A DNA stretch of 24,179 bases from assembly GCA_001775965.1 (NCBI GenBank), contig MEZG01000086.1, positions 1 to 24,179 on the forward strand. The letters are read 5' to 3'. Below the pieces are notes generated by a model. That model made no database searches. It saw only the letters and a program-made list of their open reading frames with translations, and was not told where the DNA came from. Every line of letters begins with the position of its first letter. The first letter of the stretch is position 1. A program made the position numbers and the translations under genes. Below are positions 14,452 to 21,321 of the stretch, piece by piece. The stretch comes from Candidatus Bathyarchaeota archaeon RBG_13_60_20. GTDB taxonomy: Archaea > Thermoproteota > Bathyarchaeia > TCS64.

Positions 14452-14465
14452 TATTGGTACCAATA
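14452..14465. promoter_or_regulatory. GGTACC-centred palindrome, site A (TATTGGTACCAATA)
   Basis: This perfect 14-bp palindrome lies in the divergent region between the second amidohydrolase and mtd. Its core TTGGTACCAA is the same as that of the 24-bp palindrome at 795-818. It lies upstream of both TATA boxes, a place that fits an activator or a bridging repressor. Confidence 0.7.
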
Positions 14466-14479
14466 AGTCAGCGAAAAAG

Positions 14480-14493
14480 TATTGGTACCAATA
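14480..14493. promoter_or_regulatory. GGTACC-centred palindrome, site B (TATTGGTACCAATA)
   Basis: This is identical to site A over all 14 bases, centred 28 bases from it, and ends about 35 bases before the mtd TATA-like element. Similar spacing (23-25 bases) is seen in the array at 694-860. Confidence 0.7.
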
Positions 14494-14527
14494 TACTCAC
14501 CCCAACGATAAGCGCCCCTGCCCCGAA

Positions 14528-14537
14528 AACTTATCTT
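14528..14537 (+). promoter_or_regulatory. TATA-like element of mtd
   Basis: AACTTATCTT lies 29-38 bases before the GTG at 14566, consistent with a short leader. It is a weak match to the TATA consensus. Confidence 0.35.
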
Positions 14538-14565
14538 GTGAACAACCAACTTGTAGGCACCCAAG

Positions 14566-15405
14566 GTGAACGAGTTGGTAACGGTAACCATCGTGAAGGT
14601 AGGGTACATCGGCACCACCACCCTCATCGACGCCCTTCTGGACGAGAGGTCGGCCAGAAGCGACATCAAGATCAGGGTCATCTCCAGCAGCGTCCAGATG
14701 GGGGAGGAGGACGCCGGGGACGCGGCCAGGATAGCGGCGAGCGTCCCCAGCGACCTGTACATAGCCATCTCGCCCAACGTGAGCCTGCCGGGCCCGACCA
14801 AGGTTAGGGAGGTCCTCAAGGCGACGGGCAAACCCATCATCGTCATAGGCGACGAGCCTAGCAGGAAGGCGGCCAAGGGGCTCGCCGAGGAGGGCATCGG
14901 CTCCATAGTCATCTACGGGGACCCCATGATCAGCGCCAAGGCCCCGTTCCTTGACCCCGTGGAGATGGCCCTCTTCAACTCCGATGTGCTGAGGGTCCTC
15001 GCCGTGACCGGCGTCTTCAGGCTGGTGCACACGACCCTGGACCGGGTCATCGAGGAGATCAAGGCAGGCCAGAAGCCACAGCTGCCCCAGCTGATCATAA
15101 ACAAGACCGCGGCCCTAGCAGCCAGCGACATAAAGAACCCCTACGCCTACGCCAAGGCCATGGCCGCCTACGAGGCGTCCAAGGAGGTGGCCAGCCTCAG
15201 CACCGAGGCCGTCTTCAAGATCGAAGACAAGAACGAGGCCATACCCGTGCTGGCCGCGGCCCACGAGCTCATGAGGATGGCGGCTAAGCTGGCCGACGAG
15301 GCCAGGGAGATAGAGAAGGGCAACGACACGGCCGTCAGGCTCGCCCACTTCAAGAAGGGCGACCTCCGGCGGAGGGTCAGGCTCTTCGACGAGCCGGAAA
15401 AGTAG
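14566..15405 (+). CDS. mtd: F420-dependent methylenetetrahydromethanopterin dehydrogenase
   Basis: This 279-residue cytoplasmic enzyme moves a hydride between coenzyme F420 and methenyl/methylene-tetrahydromethanopterin. It matches the Mtd family from end to end: VKVGYIGTTTLIDALLDERSAR at the start, ISPNVSLPGPTKVREVL, IIVIGDEPSRKA, then DPMISAKAPFLDPVEMALFNSDVLRVLAVTG (split here for length), NPYAYAKAMAAYEASKEVA, and AAHELMRMAAKLADEAREIEKGNDTAVR. The start is GTG at 14566; TTG at 14575 is an alternative close to where many family members begin. It shows that the organism uses H4MPT-type pterins and F420, while fhs-folD next door uses tetrahydrofolate. The gene is divergent from the AbgB-like amidohydrolase, with a shared palindrome-bearing upstream region. 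Confidence 0.96.
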   Translation: MNELVTVTIVKVGYIGTTTLIDALLDERSARSDIKIRVISSSVQMGEEDAGDAARIAASVPSDLYIAISPNVSLPGPTKVREVLKATGKPIIVIGDEPSRKAAKGLAEEGIGSIVIYGDPMISAKAPFLDPVEMALFNSDVLRVLAVTGVFRLVHTTLDRVIEEIKAGQKPQLPQLIINKTAALAASDIKNPYAYAKAMAAYEASKEVASLSTEAVFKIEDKNEAIPVLAAAHELMRMAAKLADEAREIEKGNDTAVRLAHFKKGDLRRRVRLFDEPEK

Positions 15406-15406
15406 G

Positions 15407-15877
15407 CTACCTATGCCTGCTTCTCCCCCGCCTGACCTTCACGGCCGCCCCCGTCTTGAACCTGAGCATCTCTTCTCTAGTCAGCAGGGCCTTCCCGACG
15501 GCTATCACCTCTCTGCCAGGGTTCACGACTACGACCTCGTCCCCGGGCCTTATAGCCTCCCCTGCGTCAGCAACGTGCTTGGCGAACACGTTGCCGCCGC
15601 CCTCAACGGCCTCCACGACGTCATCAAGGATAGTCACCGTGTAGCCAGGCGCCCCAGTCCCCTCCAGGAGCCTACGCGCACCTGCAATCGTCAGGGTGAA
15701 CAGCCCGTCGTTGGGCCTGTAGCTGGCCAGGAGGGCCCCTCCAGCCTCGACGTGCCTCGGCTTCCCAGTGTTCTTGGAGTACTCGACTGTGGCGTCGGAC
15801 GGGAAGAGTGCGTCCCCGGCGCCCCTCCCGAACTGGTAGTCGGCGACGGCCCTCAGCCTCACAAGGTCCCCCAACAT
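15407..15877 (-). CDS. PUA-domain protein, C2-PUA half of archaeosine tRNA-guanine transglycosylase
   Basis: This protein of about 156 residues corresponds to the C-terminal C2 and PUA domains of archaeal tRNA-guanine transglycosylase, which grip the 3' end of the tRNA so that G15 in the D-loop can be exchanged. Family landmarks are ADYQFGRGAGDALFP, EYSKNTGKPRHV, YRPNDGLFTLTIAGARRLL, then the PUA domain with VFAKHVADAGEAIRPGDEVVVV and LLTREEMLRFKTGAAVKVRRG. It is encoded apart from the catalytic half at 18224-19798, as in several TACK archaea. ATG at 15877 is preferred; TTG at 15886 in the same frame is possible. It is convergent with mtd (one base between the stops) and divergent from MBF1. 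Confidence 0.85.
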   Translation of the reverse strand: MLGDLVRLRAVADYQFGRGAGDALFPSDATVEYSKNTGKPRHVEAGGALLASYRPNDGLFTLTIAGARRLLEGTGAPGYTVTILDDVVEAVEGGGNVFAKHVADAGEAIRPGDEVVVVNPGREVIAVGKALLTREEMLRFKTGAAVKVRRGRSRHR

Positions 15878-15900
15878 CAGCCTCAACCATGTCGATCAGG

Positions 15901-15910
15901 GTTTATAAGC
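15901..15910 (+). promoter_or_regulatory. TATA box of the MBF1 operon
   Basis: GTTTATAAGC, 32-41 bases before the MBF1 ATG at 15942, a good archaeal TATA match. Confidence 0.55.
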
Positions 15911-15941
15911 CCAGTTGTCCCTTCACTATGAGGTTTCGGTG

Positions 15942-16457
15942 ATGCGCTGCGAGGTATGTGGACGTGAGATACTCGGGCAACCATACTACAAGGTCATAGA
16001 GGGGGGTAAAATGACAGTCTGCTCCCGGTGCGCCCAGTTCGGCACCAGGGACTGGGACCCCAGGGAGAAGACGGCTCAGCAGCCTCGTAGACGCCCATCT
16101 GGGTCGGCTGCGCCGCAGCGCCCCAGGAGCGACATAGAGGCCGCCGAGGCCATGGACCTGGTGGATGACTACGGCGAGCTCATCAGGAGGACCCGGCAGA
16201 GGAACGGGATGACGGTGGAGGACTTCGCCAAGAAGCTGAACGAGAAGGAGTCAGTGGTTAAGAAGCTGGAGAAAGAGGAGATTAACCCCAGCGTGACTCT
16301 GATACGCAAAGTGGAGAGGGAGCTGGGCATCAAGCTGCTGGAGCTCGCCCCCTCGGCCTCTGGCCCCGTCATAACCAAGCCCATCGGGCCGAGGACACTG
16401 GGAGACATGATAAAGATCAAGGTCCCCAAGGACGAGGAAGAGGAAGAGAAACCATAG
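15942..16457 (+). CDS. Multiprotein bridging factor 1 (aMBF1)
   Basis: This 171-residue archaeal MBF1 has an N-terminal zinc ribbon (C3, C6, C27, C30), a basic proline-rich linker (QQPRRRPSGSAAPQRPR), a Cro/XRE-type helix-turn-helix of about 55 residues (DYGELIRRTRQRNGMTVEDFAKKLNEK onward), and an acidic EEEEEKP tail. In archaea MBF1 associates with the ribosome and translation rather than serving as a classic co-activator. ATG at 15942 is chosen because it places the zinc ribbon at the very start, as in the family; the frame opens earlier, at 15915, without conserved sequence. The stop TAG overlaps the open frame of the kinase gene that follows, and MBF1, the AK6-like kinase and the DUF1922 protein form a tight operon. 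Confidence 0.93.
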   Translation: MRCEVCGREILGQPYYKVIEGGKMTVCSRCAQFGTRDWDPREKTAQQPRRRPSGSAAPQRPRSDIEAAEAMDLVDDYGELIRRTRQRNGMTVEDFAKKLNEKESVVKKLEKEEINPSVTLIRKVERELGIKLLELAPSASGPVITKPIGPRTLGDMIKIKVPKDEEEEEKP

Positions 16458-16471
16458 GCCAAGCCATCGTC

Positions 16472-17029
16472 GTGACGGGCACCCCGGGGACGGGTAAGAC
16501 GACCTTCTCGCGGCTCCTCGCGGACAGGGTCGGAGCCACGCACATAGAGCTGTCCATGTACGCCATCGATCATGGTTTCGCCAGGGAGAGAGACGTGGAG
16601 AGGGACACCGCGGTAGTTGACCTCGACGCCCTGAGGGCCGGCATCAGTGAGCTACTTGAAAGCGGCGGCGTGCACGTTCTGGACGGCCACTACGCCCATG
16701 AGGTAGCTCCGCCCGACAAGACTAGGGCCGTCTTCGTCCTGAGGAGGGCCCCGTGGCTCCTTTTGGAGGAGCTCCTCGGCAGGGGATACAGGGATGGGAA
16801 GGCGTGGGAAAACGTGGAAGCGGAGATAATTGGCGTTTGCCTGTCCGAGGCTCTGGACCTGTTCAGAGCCGATGACGTTTGTGTCCTCGACACAAGCGGC
16901 GCGACCCCTGAGAGTACACTCGAGTCCGGCCTAGCCACTCTGGAGGGGAAATCCGTATGCGACGACGTTGACTGGGTGGGCCACCCGGAGACATTGGAGC
17001 TTCTAAGGAGGAGAACATGTACCTCGTAG
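16472..17029 (+). CDS. AK6/Fap7-type adenylate kinase-like NTPase
   Basis: This P-loop nucleotide kinase belongs to the AK6 (Fap7/hCINAP) family, which helps mature the small ribosomal subunit and has weak NMP kinase activity. The Walker A motif GTPGTGKT is at the very N-terminus, and the family's HIELSMYAIDHGF, a DLDAL helix, VLDGHYAHEV and the lid LGRGYRDGKAWENVEAEI follow in order. Family members normally begin a few residues before VTGTPGTGKT to form strand 1; here the only standard start in frame is GTG at 16472, which leaves almost none of that strand. An ATA at 16454, overlapping the MBF1 stop as ATAG, would restore it (GQAIV before VTG). The true start is therefore unsettled. The 3' end overlaps the DUF1922 gene by 13 bases. 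Confidence 0.88.
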   Translation: MTGTPGTGKTTFSRLLADRVGATHIELSMYAIDHGFARERDVERDTAVVDLDALRAGISELLESGGVHVLDGHYAHEVAPPDKTRAVFVLRRAPWLLLEELLGRGYRDGKAWENVEAEIIGVCLSEALDLFRADDVCVLDTSGATPESTLESGLATLEGKSVCDDVDWVGHPETLELLRRRTCTS

Positions 17030-17241
17030 CCAGGTGCCCAAGCTGCGGCAGACTGATGATGGCTAACACGGCCAACAAGACCCGAGCGTGCCCCCACTGC
17101 GCACATAGGGCCGAGCTCGTCGGCCTGAGGGTGCTCGGGAGGGCCAAGACCATTCAGGAGGCCGTGGCGCTCATCCAGAGCCTGAAGGAGCAGCAGGGCG
17201 ACGCAGAATGGGAGCCCAGGTTCAAGAAGTTCAAGGCCTGA
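17017..17241 (+). CDS. DUF1922 zinc-ribbon protein
   Basis: This 74-residue protein has a zinc ribbon with C7, C10, C25 and C28, then a strand/helix tail (ELVGLRVLGRAKTIQEAVALIQSLKEQQG) typical of archaeal DUF1922, which starts with the same MYL-[VI]-xRC pattern. The family has no known function. The ATG at 17017 lies inside the end of the AK6 gene (13-base overlap in another frame), so it is the last gene of the MBF1-AK6-DUF1922 operon and probably translationally coupled. It is followed by a promoter and the Lsm gene. Confidence 0.8.
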   Translation: MYLVARCPSCGRLMMANTANKTRACPHCAHRAELVGLRVLGRAKTIQEAVALIQSLKEQQGDAEWEPRFKKFKA

Positions 17242-17280
17242 AGGTGAAACCCGTCTCATCGCCGTCCTAAAAAGTTTTGA

Positions 17281-17291
17281 TTTTTATATTA
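17281..17291 (+). promoter_or_regulatory. TATA box of the Lsm gene
   Basis: TTTTTATATTA lies about 36-46 bases before the TTG at 17327. The preceding T-rich stretch (AAGTTTTGATTTTT) may also terminate the upstream operon. Confidence 0.5.
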
Positions 17292-17326
17292 GAGCACACG
17301 ATAGGATAGGTTAAGAGGTAAACATA

Positions 17327-17749
17327 TTGGCAGCTGTCACTGGTAGACGGTTCTTCGAGGAGCTGGGGCAGCTGGTGGACAAGCCCGTTGTAGTGGAGGA
17401 CAGGGCAGGTAAGACCTATGAGGGTGTCCTCCTGGGCTTCGACAGCCAGAGCATGAGCGTCGCCCTGGGAGACGTGAAGGGCGCGCAGGGCACACTGTAC
17501 CACAGACTCATACTCACCGGGAGCACCATATCCAAGATCATGGCCACCGACAGGCCCTTCAACCTCGACGGCCTGAGGGAGCGCCTGGAGCGGGTCTTCC
17601 CCAACATGGTGCAGTACTTCGCCGAGGCGGGCGTCATAGTTGTCATGAACAAGATAAGGTTGAACGAGACCGGCGTCATAGAGGGGACAGGCCCGGCCGC
17701 GGACAGGGTCCGCGACATCTACAACAGGTTCATCGCCGAGACGACTTAA
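17327..17749 (+). CDS. Lsm/Sm-domain RNA-binding protein with a C-terminal extension (SmAP3-like)
   Basis: This 140-residue protein has an N-terminal Sm fold (about residues 5-72: ELGQLVDKPVVVED, YEGVLLGFDSQSMSVALGDV, HRLILTGSTISKI, giving the Sm1 and Sm2 strands). It continues with a C-terminal domain of about 65 residues (LRERLERVFPNMVQYFAEAGVIVVMNKIRL onward). This arrangement matches the larger archaeal Lsm proteins such as SmAP3, which form heptameric or higher rings that bind RNA. TTG at 17327 is preceded eight bases upstream by GAGGT, supporting that start. A seven-T run four bases past the stop ends the transcript. The gene has its own TATA box. Confidence 0.85.
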   Translation: MAAVTGRRFFEELGQLVDKPVVVEDRAGKTYEGVLLGFDSQSMSVALGDVKGAQGTLYHRLILTGSTISKIMATDRPFNLDGLRERLERVFPNMVQYFAEAGVIVVMNKIRLNETGVIEGTGPAADRVRDIYNRFIAETT

Positions 17750-17753
17750 CCCA

Positions 17754-17760
17754 TTTTTTT
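17754..17760 (+). terminator. T-run terminator after the Lsm gene
   Basis: TTTTTTT follows the TAA stop by four bases, with a second T5 run at 17772-17776. Confidence 0.6.
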
Positions 17761-17808
17761 AAGATTATGTCTTTTTACGTTTACTGTGGCCTCGCCTTGA
17801 AGCGCGGA

Positions 17809-17817
17809 AAATATAAG
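17809..17817 (+). promoter_or_regulatory. TATA box of the GIY-YIG-like gene
   Basis: AAATATAAG lies about 34-42 bases before the GTG at 17851. It probably also serves the archaeosine TGT gene 31 bases downstream of the GIY-YIG-like gene. Confidence 0.5.
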
Positions 17818-17850
17818 CAGCCGACCGTAAACCTTACCTGAAGGTACAGT

Positions 17851-18192
17851 GTGACTGCTTTGAGCCAGCCACAGCTCAGGATGCGCCAGACCATCGGCGG
17901 GTACACTTTCGAGGGTCCCTACATGACCCCGGACCTTGTGCCCCAGAGCCCGGCCGTATACGCCATCGTATGCAGCGACCAGAGGAACTACTACCTGCTG
18001 GACGTGGGGTACAGCGCGGACGCCAGGAGAGCCGTGAAGAGGAGCCCCAGGAGGCGTTGCTGGGAGGCCAACACCCGGGGCGCACTCATGTACTCGTTCC
18101 TCGTAGACGGGCAGCTGGACGAGGCCGGGTACAGAGCCCTTGAGAAGGAGATCAGGGGGAAGTACCCCCAGGTTCCCTGCGGCCAGCGCTAA
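17851..18192 (+). CDS. GIY-YIG-like small protein
   Basis: This 113-residue protein contains a divergent GIY-YIG nuclease-type core: AVYAIVC (first strand, 'GIY'), YYLLDVGYS (second strand, 'YIG'), then DARRAVKRSPRRRCWE with the conserved-position arginine region, and ALEKEIRGKYPQVPCG with the acidic residue at the end. Similar short proteins with LLDVG, CW and P-PCG signatures occur in bacteria and are usually left unnamed. The first 30 residues are not conserved-looking. The start is GTG at 17851. It lies directly before the archaeosine TGT gene and may share its transcript. Nuclease activity is unproven; the substitutions in the YIG motif leave this open. Confidence 0.6.
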   Translation: MTALSQPQLRMRQTIGGYTFEGPYMTPDLVPQSPAVYAIVCSDQRNYYLLDVGYSADARRAVKRSPRRRCWEANTRGALMYSFLVDGQLDEAGYRALEKEIRGKYPQVPCGQR

Positions 18193-18223
18193 GCATATAC
18201 GCCGCGCACCGTCCTCAAGGAGC

Positions 18224-19798
18224 GTGTCGTTCGAGCTCCGCGACAGGGACCTCATGGGCAGGATCGGGCGCCTCCGCACGAAGGGCGGGACGGTGGAGAC
18301 CCCAGCCTTCATGCCCGTGATCAACCCCTTCCTCCAGACCCTGCCCCCCAGGAGGATGATGAAGGAGTTCGGCTGCGAGATAGTCATCACGAACAGCTAC
18401 ATCATCAGGAACCACTTCGGGCACGTGTCCGGCCTCAACGTCCACAGGCTCCTGGACTACGACGGCGTGATCATGACGGACAGCGGGGCCTACCAGATAC
18501 TGGTCTACGGGGACGTGGACGTCTCCCAGGAGGAGATCATCGGGTTCCAGAGGAGGATAGGGTCGGACATAGCCGTCATCCTCGACATACCCACGGGCTG
18601 GGACGTGCCGCGGGGCGAGGTGGAGCGCACCGTGGAGGAGACCCTGCGCAGGGCCAGGGAGGCGCTCCCGCTCATAGAGGGCTCGGACGCTCTCTGGGTG
18701 GGGCCCGTGCAGGGGGGGAGGCACCTGGACCTTGTGGCAGAGTCGGCCAGGCTCGTGGGCGAGCTGCCGTACCAGGTCCACGCCCTGGGGAGCCCAACGG
18801 AGGTCATGGAGCGGTACATGTACCCGGTGCTCGTGGACATGGTTATGACTGCGAAGCTCAACCTCCCCGTGGAGCGGCCCCTCCACCTCTTCGGGGCTGG
18901 CCACCCCATGATCTTCGCACTGAGCGTCGCCATGGGGTGCGACCTGTTCGACAGCGCCGCCTACGCCATCTACGCCAAGGACGAGAGGTACCTCACCAGC
19001 AGGGGCACCCTGCAGCTCCAGGACCTCCAGTACCTGCCGTGCAGCTGCCCCGTCTGCCGCGGGCGCTCGGCCCGGGACCTCAAGGACCTGCCCCGCGGGG
19101 AGAGGCAGCGGCTCCTAGCCGAGCACAACCTCCACGCCACCATGTCCGAGGTGAGCGTCGTTAAGCAGGCCATCGTGGAAGGGAGCCTCTGGGACCTGGT
19201 GGAGGCCAGGTCCAGGGGCCACCCGCAGATGACCTCGGCCCTGAAGAAGCTGACCGCGTACAGCGACAGGCTCGAGGAACAGAGCCCCGGCTTTAAGGGC
19301 CGCGGCGTCTTCTACTACGACGGCCTGAGCATCCGCAGGCCCCAGGTGGTCAGGTACAGGAGGCAGCTTAAATCAAGCCACAGCCTACCCGGGGACGCGA
19401 AGCTGGTGCTGCTGCCGGCCCCCCCAGGCAAGCCATTCAACACCTACCCGGGGTTCACCGAGCTGAAGAGGCGCCTGGGAGACAAGGCCGGAGGCGCCCA
19501 CCTGTGCTTCGTGGCCGCGCCCTACGGCGTCGTCCCGGAGGCCTTGGCCGAGACGTACCCCCTCTCCCAGTACGAGATATCCGAGCCGCTGGACTCCGAA
19601 ACCATCATGTCCACGGCCCGCAGCGTAATCGACTACCTACGATTCGCTGGGAGGGGCGCGCTGCTGCTCTCCGGTGGCTCGGAGCTGGAGAGGGCCGTGG
19701 AGAAGGCTCTCAGTGAGGAGGGGCTTGCGTCGGAGGTGATACATGTGGGCAGCCCTTGGGGGGCTGAGGCAGCCGAAAGGCTTCTTGAGAGGCTCTGA
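18224..19798 (+). CDS. tgtA: Archaeosine tRNA-guanine transglycosylase, catalytic part (lacks C2-PUA)
   Basis: This 524-residue enzyme exchanges guanine-15 in the tRNA D-loop for preQ0, the first step to archaeosine. The TIM-barrel catalytic domain (about 1-350) holds FELRDRDLMGRIGRL, TPAFMPVINP, the TDSGAYQ motif (85-91), the preQ0-site block around HALGSPTEVMERY, LHLFGAGHP and the zinc site CSCPVC with a later H. A C1 domain (about 350-524) follows, ending in a Rossmann-like part with LLLSGGSELERAVEKAL. The C2 and PUA domains of full-length enzymes are absent and are supplied by the gene at 15407-15877. GTG at 18224 is chosen because it directly precedes the family start (SFELRD) and follows AAGGAG, though that spacing is short; the frame is open further back into the preceding gene without conservation. 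Confidence 0.94.
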   Translation: MSFELRDRDLMGRIGRLRTKGGTVETPAFMPVINPFLQTLPPRRMMKEFGCEIVITNSYIIRNHFGHVSGLNVHRLLDYDGVIMTDSGAYQILVYGDVDVSQEEIIGFQRRIGSDIAVILDIPTGWDVPRGEVERTVEETLRRAREALPLIEGSDALWVGPVQGGRHLDLVAESARLVGELPYQVHALGSPTEVMERYMYPVLVDMVMTAKLNLPVERPLHLFGAGHPMIFALSVAMGCDLFDSAAYAIYAKDERYLTSRGTLQLQDLQYLPCSCPVCRGRSARDLKDLPRGERQRLLAEHNLHATMSEVSVVKQAIVEGSLWDLVEARSRGHPQMTSALKKLTAYSDRLEEQSPGFKGRGVFYYDGLSIRRPQVVRYRRQLKSSHSLPGDAKLVLLPAPPGKPFNTYPGFTELKRRLGDKAGGAHLCFVAAPYGVVPEALAETYPLSQYEISEPLDSETIMSTARSVIDYLRFAGRGALLLSGGSELERAVEKALSEEGLASEVIHVGSPWGAEAAERLLERL

Positions 19799-19857
19799 GG
19801 ACGCCACTCGTTCTGATCCACCGCTTCAAGAGCCCATTCACGGGGCAGTGAAAGGTA

Positions 19858-20007
19858 ACATATAAGAGGGAGTTTTCCAGAATAGTTCCATCCCCCTACG
19901 GGGCCCGGGGAAGCCTGGCCGCGAGGGAAAGGATTGAAGTGGTCCGCATGCACGGAGCCATATCCCTACGCGGCGGACTGTTTCGACTAGGTTAGGTAAC
20001 ACAGAGA
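19858..20007 (+). promoter_or_regulatory. Promoter and long leader of the aCPSF2-like gene
   Basis: ACATATAAG at 19858-19866 is a clear TATA box; initiation about 25 bases later would leave a 5' leader of about 115 bases before the ATG at 20008, unusual among the mostly short leaders here. The leader is G+C-rich and can form small hairpins (CCCC-CTAC-GGGG near 19892, TCCG-CATGCA-CGGA near 19943). It contains two related 17-base blocks (19888-19904 and 19958-19974, CCATxxCCCTACGxGGC). No tRNA or known riboswitch could be recognised. Confidence 0.45.
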
Positions 20008-21267
20008 ATGGTTAAGCTAAGCTTCATGGGCGGCTGCCACCGGGTAGGCGGCAACGCCGTCCTAGTTAAATCGGATCAGGCCAACCTCCTGCTGGAGTAC
20101 GGTGTGAAGCCGGGGACACCCCCGGACTTCCCCGGCCACGTGAGGGCCAAGGACGTGGACGGGATCGTCATCGGGCACGCCCACCTCGACCACAGCGGCG
20201 GGGTGCCCCTATTCTATCTTTCTGAGAAGAAGCCCTACTTCGCGACCAGGGCGACGAGCGAGCTCACCAAGATACTCGTGAAGGACATGATCAAGCTGAA
20301 CAGCTACTACCTGCCCTTCGAGTACCTTGAGCTGGACAAGATGCAGGAGTGCCGCAACGACATCGGCTACGGCCAGGAGGTGAAGATGAAGGACATAGAG
20401 TTCAGCCTCATGGACGCGGGCCACATACCCGGCAGCGGCATGGTGGACATCAGTGTCAACGGTAAGAAGATTCTGTACACCAGTGACTTCAACACTATCC
20501 CCACGAGGATATGCAACAACGCGCGGCTGCCCAAGAAGAAGTACGACGCGGTCATCATAGAGTCCACGTACGCGATGCACGAGCACCCGGAGAGGAAGCA
20601 GCTGGAGGAGGAGTTCCTCCGCGAGATCAAGGCCATCAACAATAACGGTGGCAAGGTTCTGATACCCGCCTTCGCCGTGGGCCGCAGCCACGAGATGATA
20701 AGCATACTCCATGCCCACAGGTTCGAGGGCTACGTGCTCCTCGACGGCATGGCCAGGGCCGTGAACGAGGTGATGCTGAGCGACCCCGACGCCGTGAAGA
20801 CCCCACAGACCTACTCCAAGTCCATGGCGGGCATCCACGAGATAAGGGGCTGGAGGGACAGGAGGCAGGCCCTCAGGAAGGCCGACGTCATCGTCGCGCC
20901 CTCGGGCATGCTGCAGGGCGGCACGGCCATGTTCTACATGGAGAAGCTGGCCCTTGGCTCGGAGAACGGCGTCTTCCTCGTCAGCTTCCAGGTCCCCGGA
21001 ACCGGAGGCGCCAGGCTCCTGGAGACGGGGCTGTTCCCCATCAGGGAGAAGGAGGAGAAGGTGGCCGCCAAGGTGAAGCACTTCGACTTCAGCAGCCACA
21101 GCGGCAAGACGCCCCTCCAGCAGTTCCTGAGGGGCCTGAAGGGCAAGCCTGACGTCTACGTGGTCCACGGGGAGGAGGAGAGCTGCGACTTCCTGGCCGA
21201 GTGGGTCCGGGACGAGCTGGACATGAAGGGGGTCGCCCCCAACCAAGGCGAAGAATTCACCGTCTAG
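20008..21267 (+). CDS. aCPSF2-like beta-CASP ribonuclease
   Basis: This 419-residue metallo-beta-lactamase/beta-CASP protein is of the archaeal CPSF2 type, with exo- and/or endoribonuclease roles in RNA maturation and turnover. Motifs run in order: HAHLDHSG (H57, H59, D61, H62), DAGHIPGS, LYTSDFN, the beta-CASP A motif IIESTYA, LIPAFAVGRSHEM (motif B region), APSGMLQGG, FSSHSGKTPL (motif C histidine) and VVHGEEE. It lacks the N-terminal KH domains of aCPSF1, which is what identifies it as the shorter type. The start is ATG at 20008. It follows archaeosine TGT but has its own promoter and long leader. It is only distantly related to the other beta-CASP gene at 5059-6273. Confidence 0.9.
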   Translation: MVKLSFMGGCHRVGGNAVLVKSDQANLLLEYGVKPGTPPDFPGHVRAKDVDGIVIGHAHLDHSGGVPLFYLSEKKPYFATRATSELTKILVKDMIKLNSYYLPFEYLELDKMQECRNDIGYGQEVKMKDIEFSLMDAGHIPGSGMVDISVNGKKILYTSDFNTIPTRICNNARLPKKKYDAVIIESTYAMHEHPERKQLEEEFLREIKAINNNGGKVLIPAFAVGRSHEMISILHAHRFEGYVLLDGMARAVNEVMLSDPDAVKTPQTYSKSMAGIHEIRGWRDRRQALRKADVIVAPSGMLQGGTAMFYMEKLALGSENGVFLVSFQVPGTGGARLLETGLFPIREKEEKVAAKVKHFDFSSHSGKTPLQQFLRGLKGKPDVYVVHGEEESCDFLAEWVRDELDMKGVAPNQGEEFTV

Positions 21268-21321
21268 CCCCATTCCCTGTAAAGACTTTTATCGCCGGGC
21301 TCTGTCCATACCTGAATCCGA

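Noticed and set aside
19890..20000. tRNA or other stable RNA gene in the aCPSF2 leader
   Set aside because: TTTCGACTAGG faintly recalls a T-loop, but U8, the D-arm, the anticodon arm and an acceptor stem are absent on either strand.
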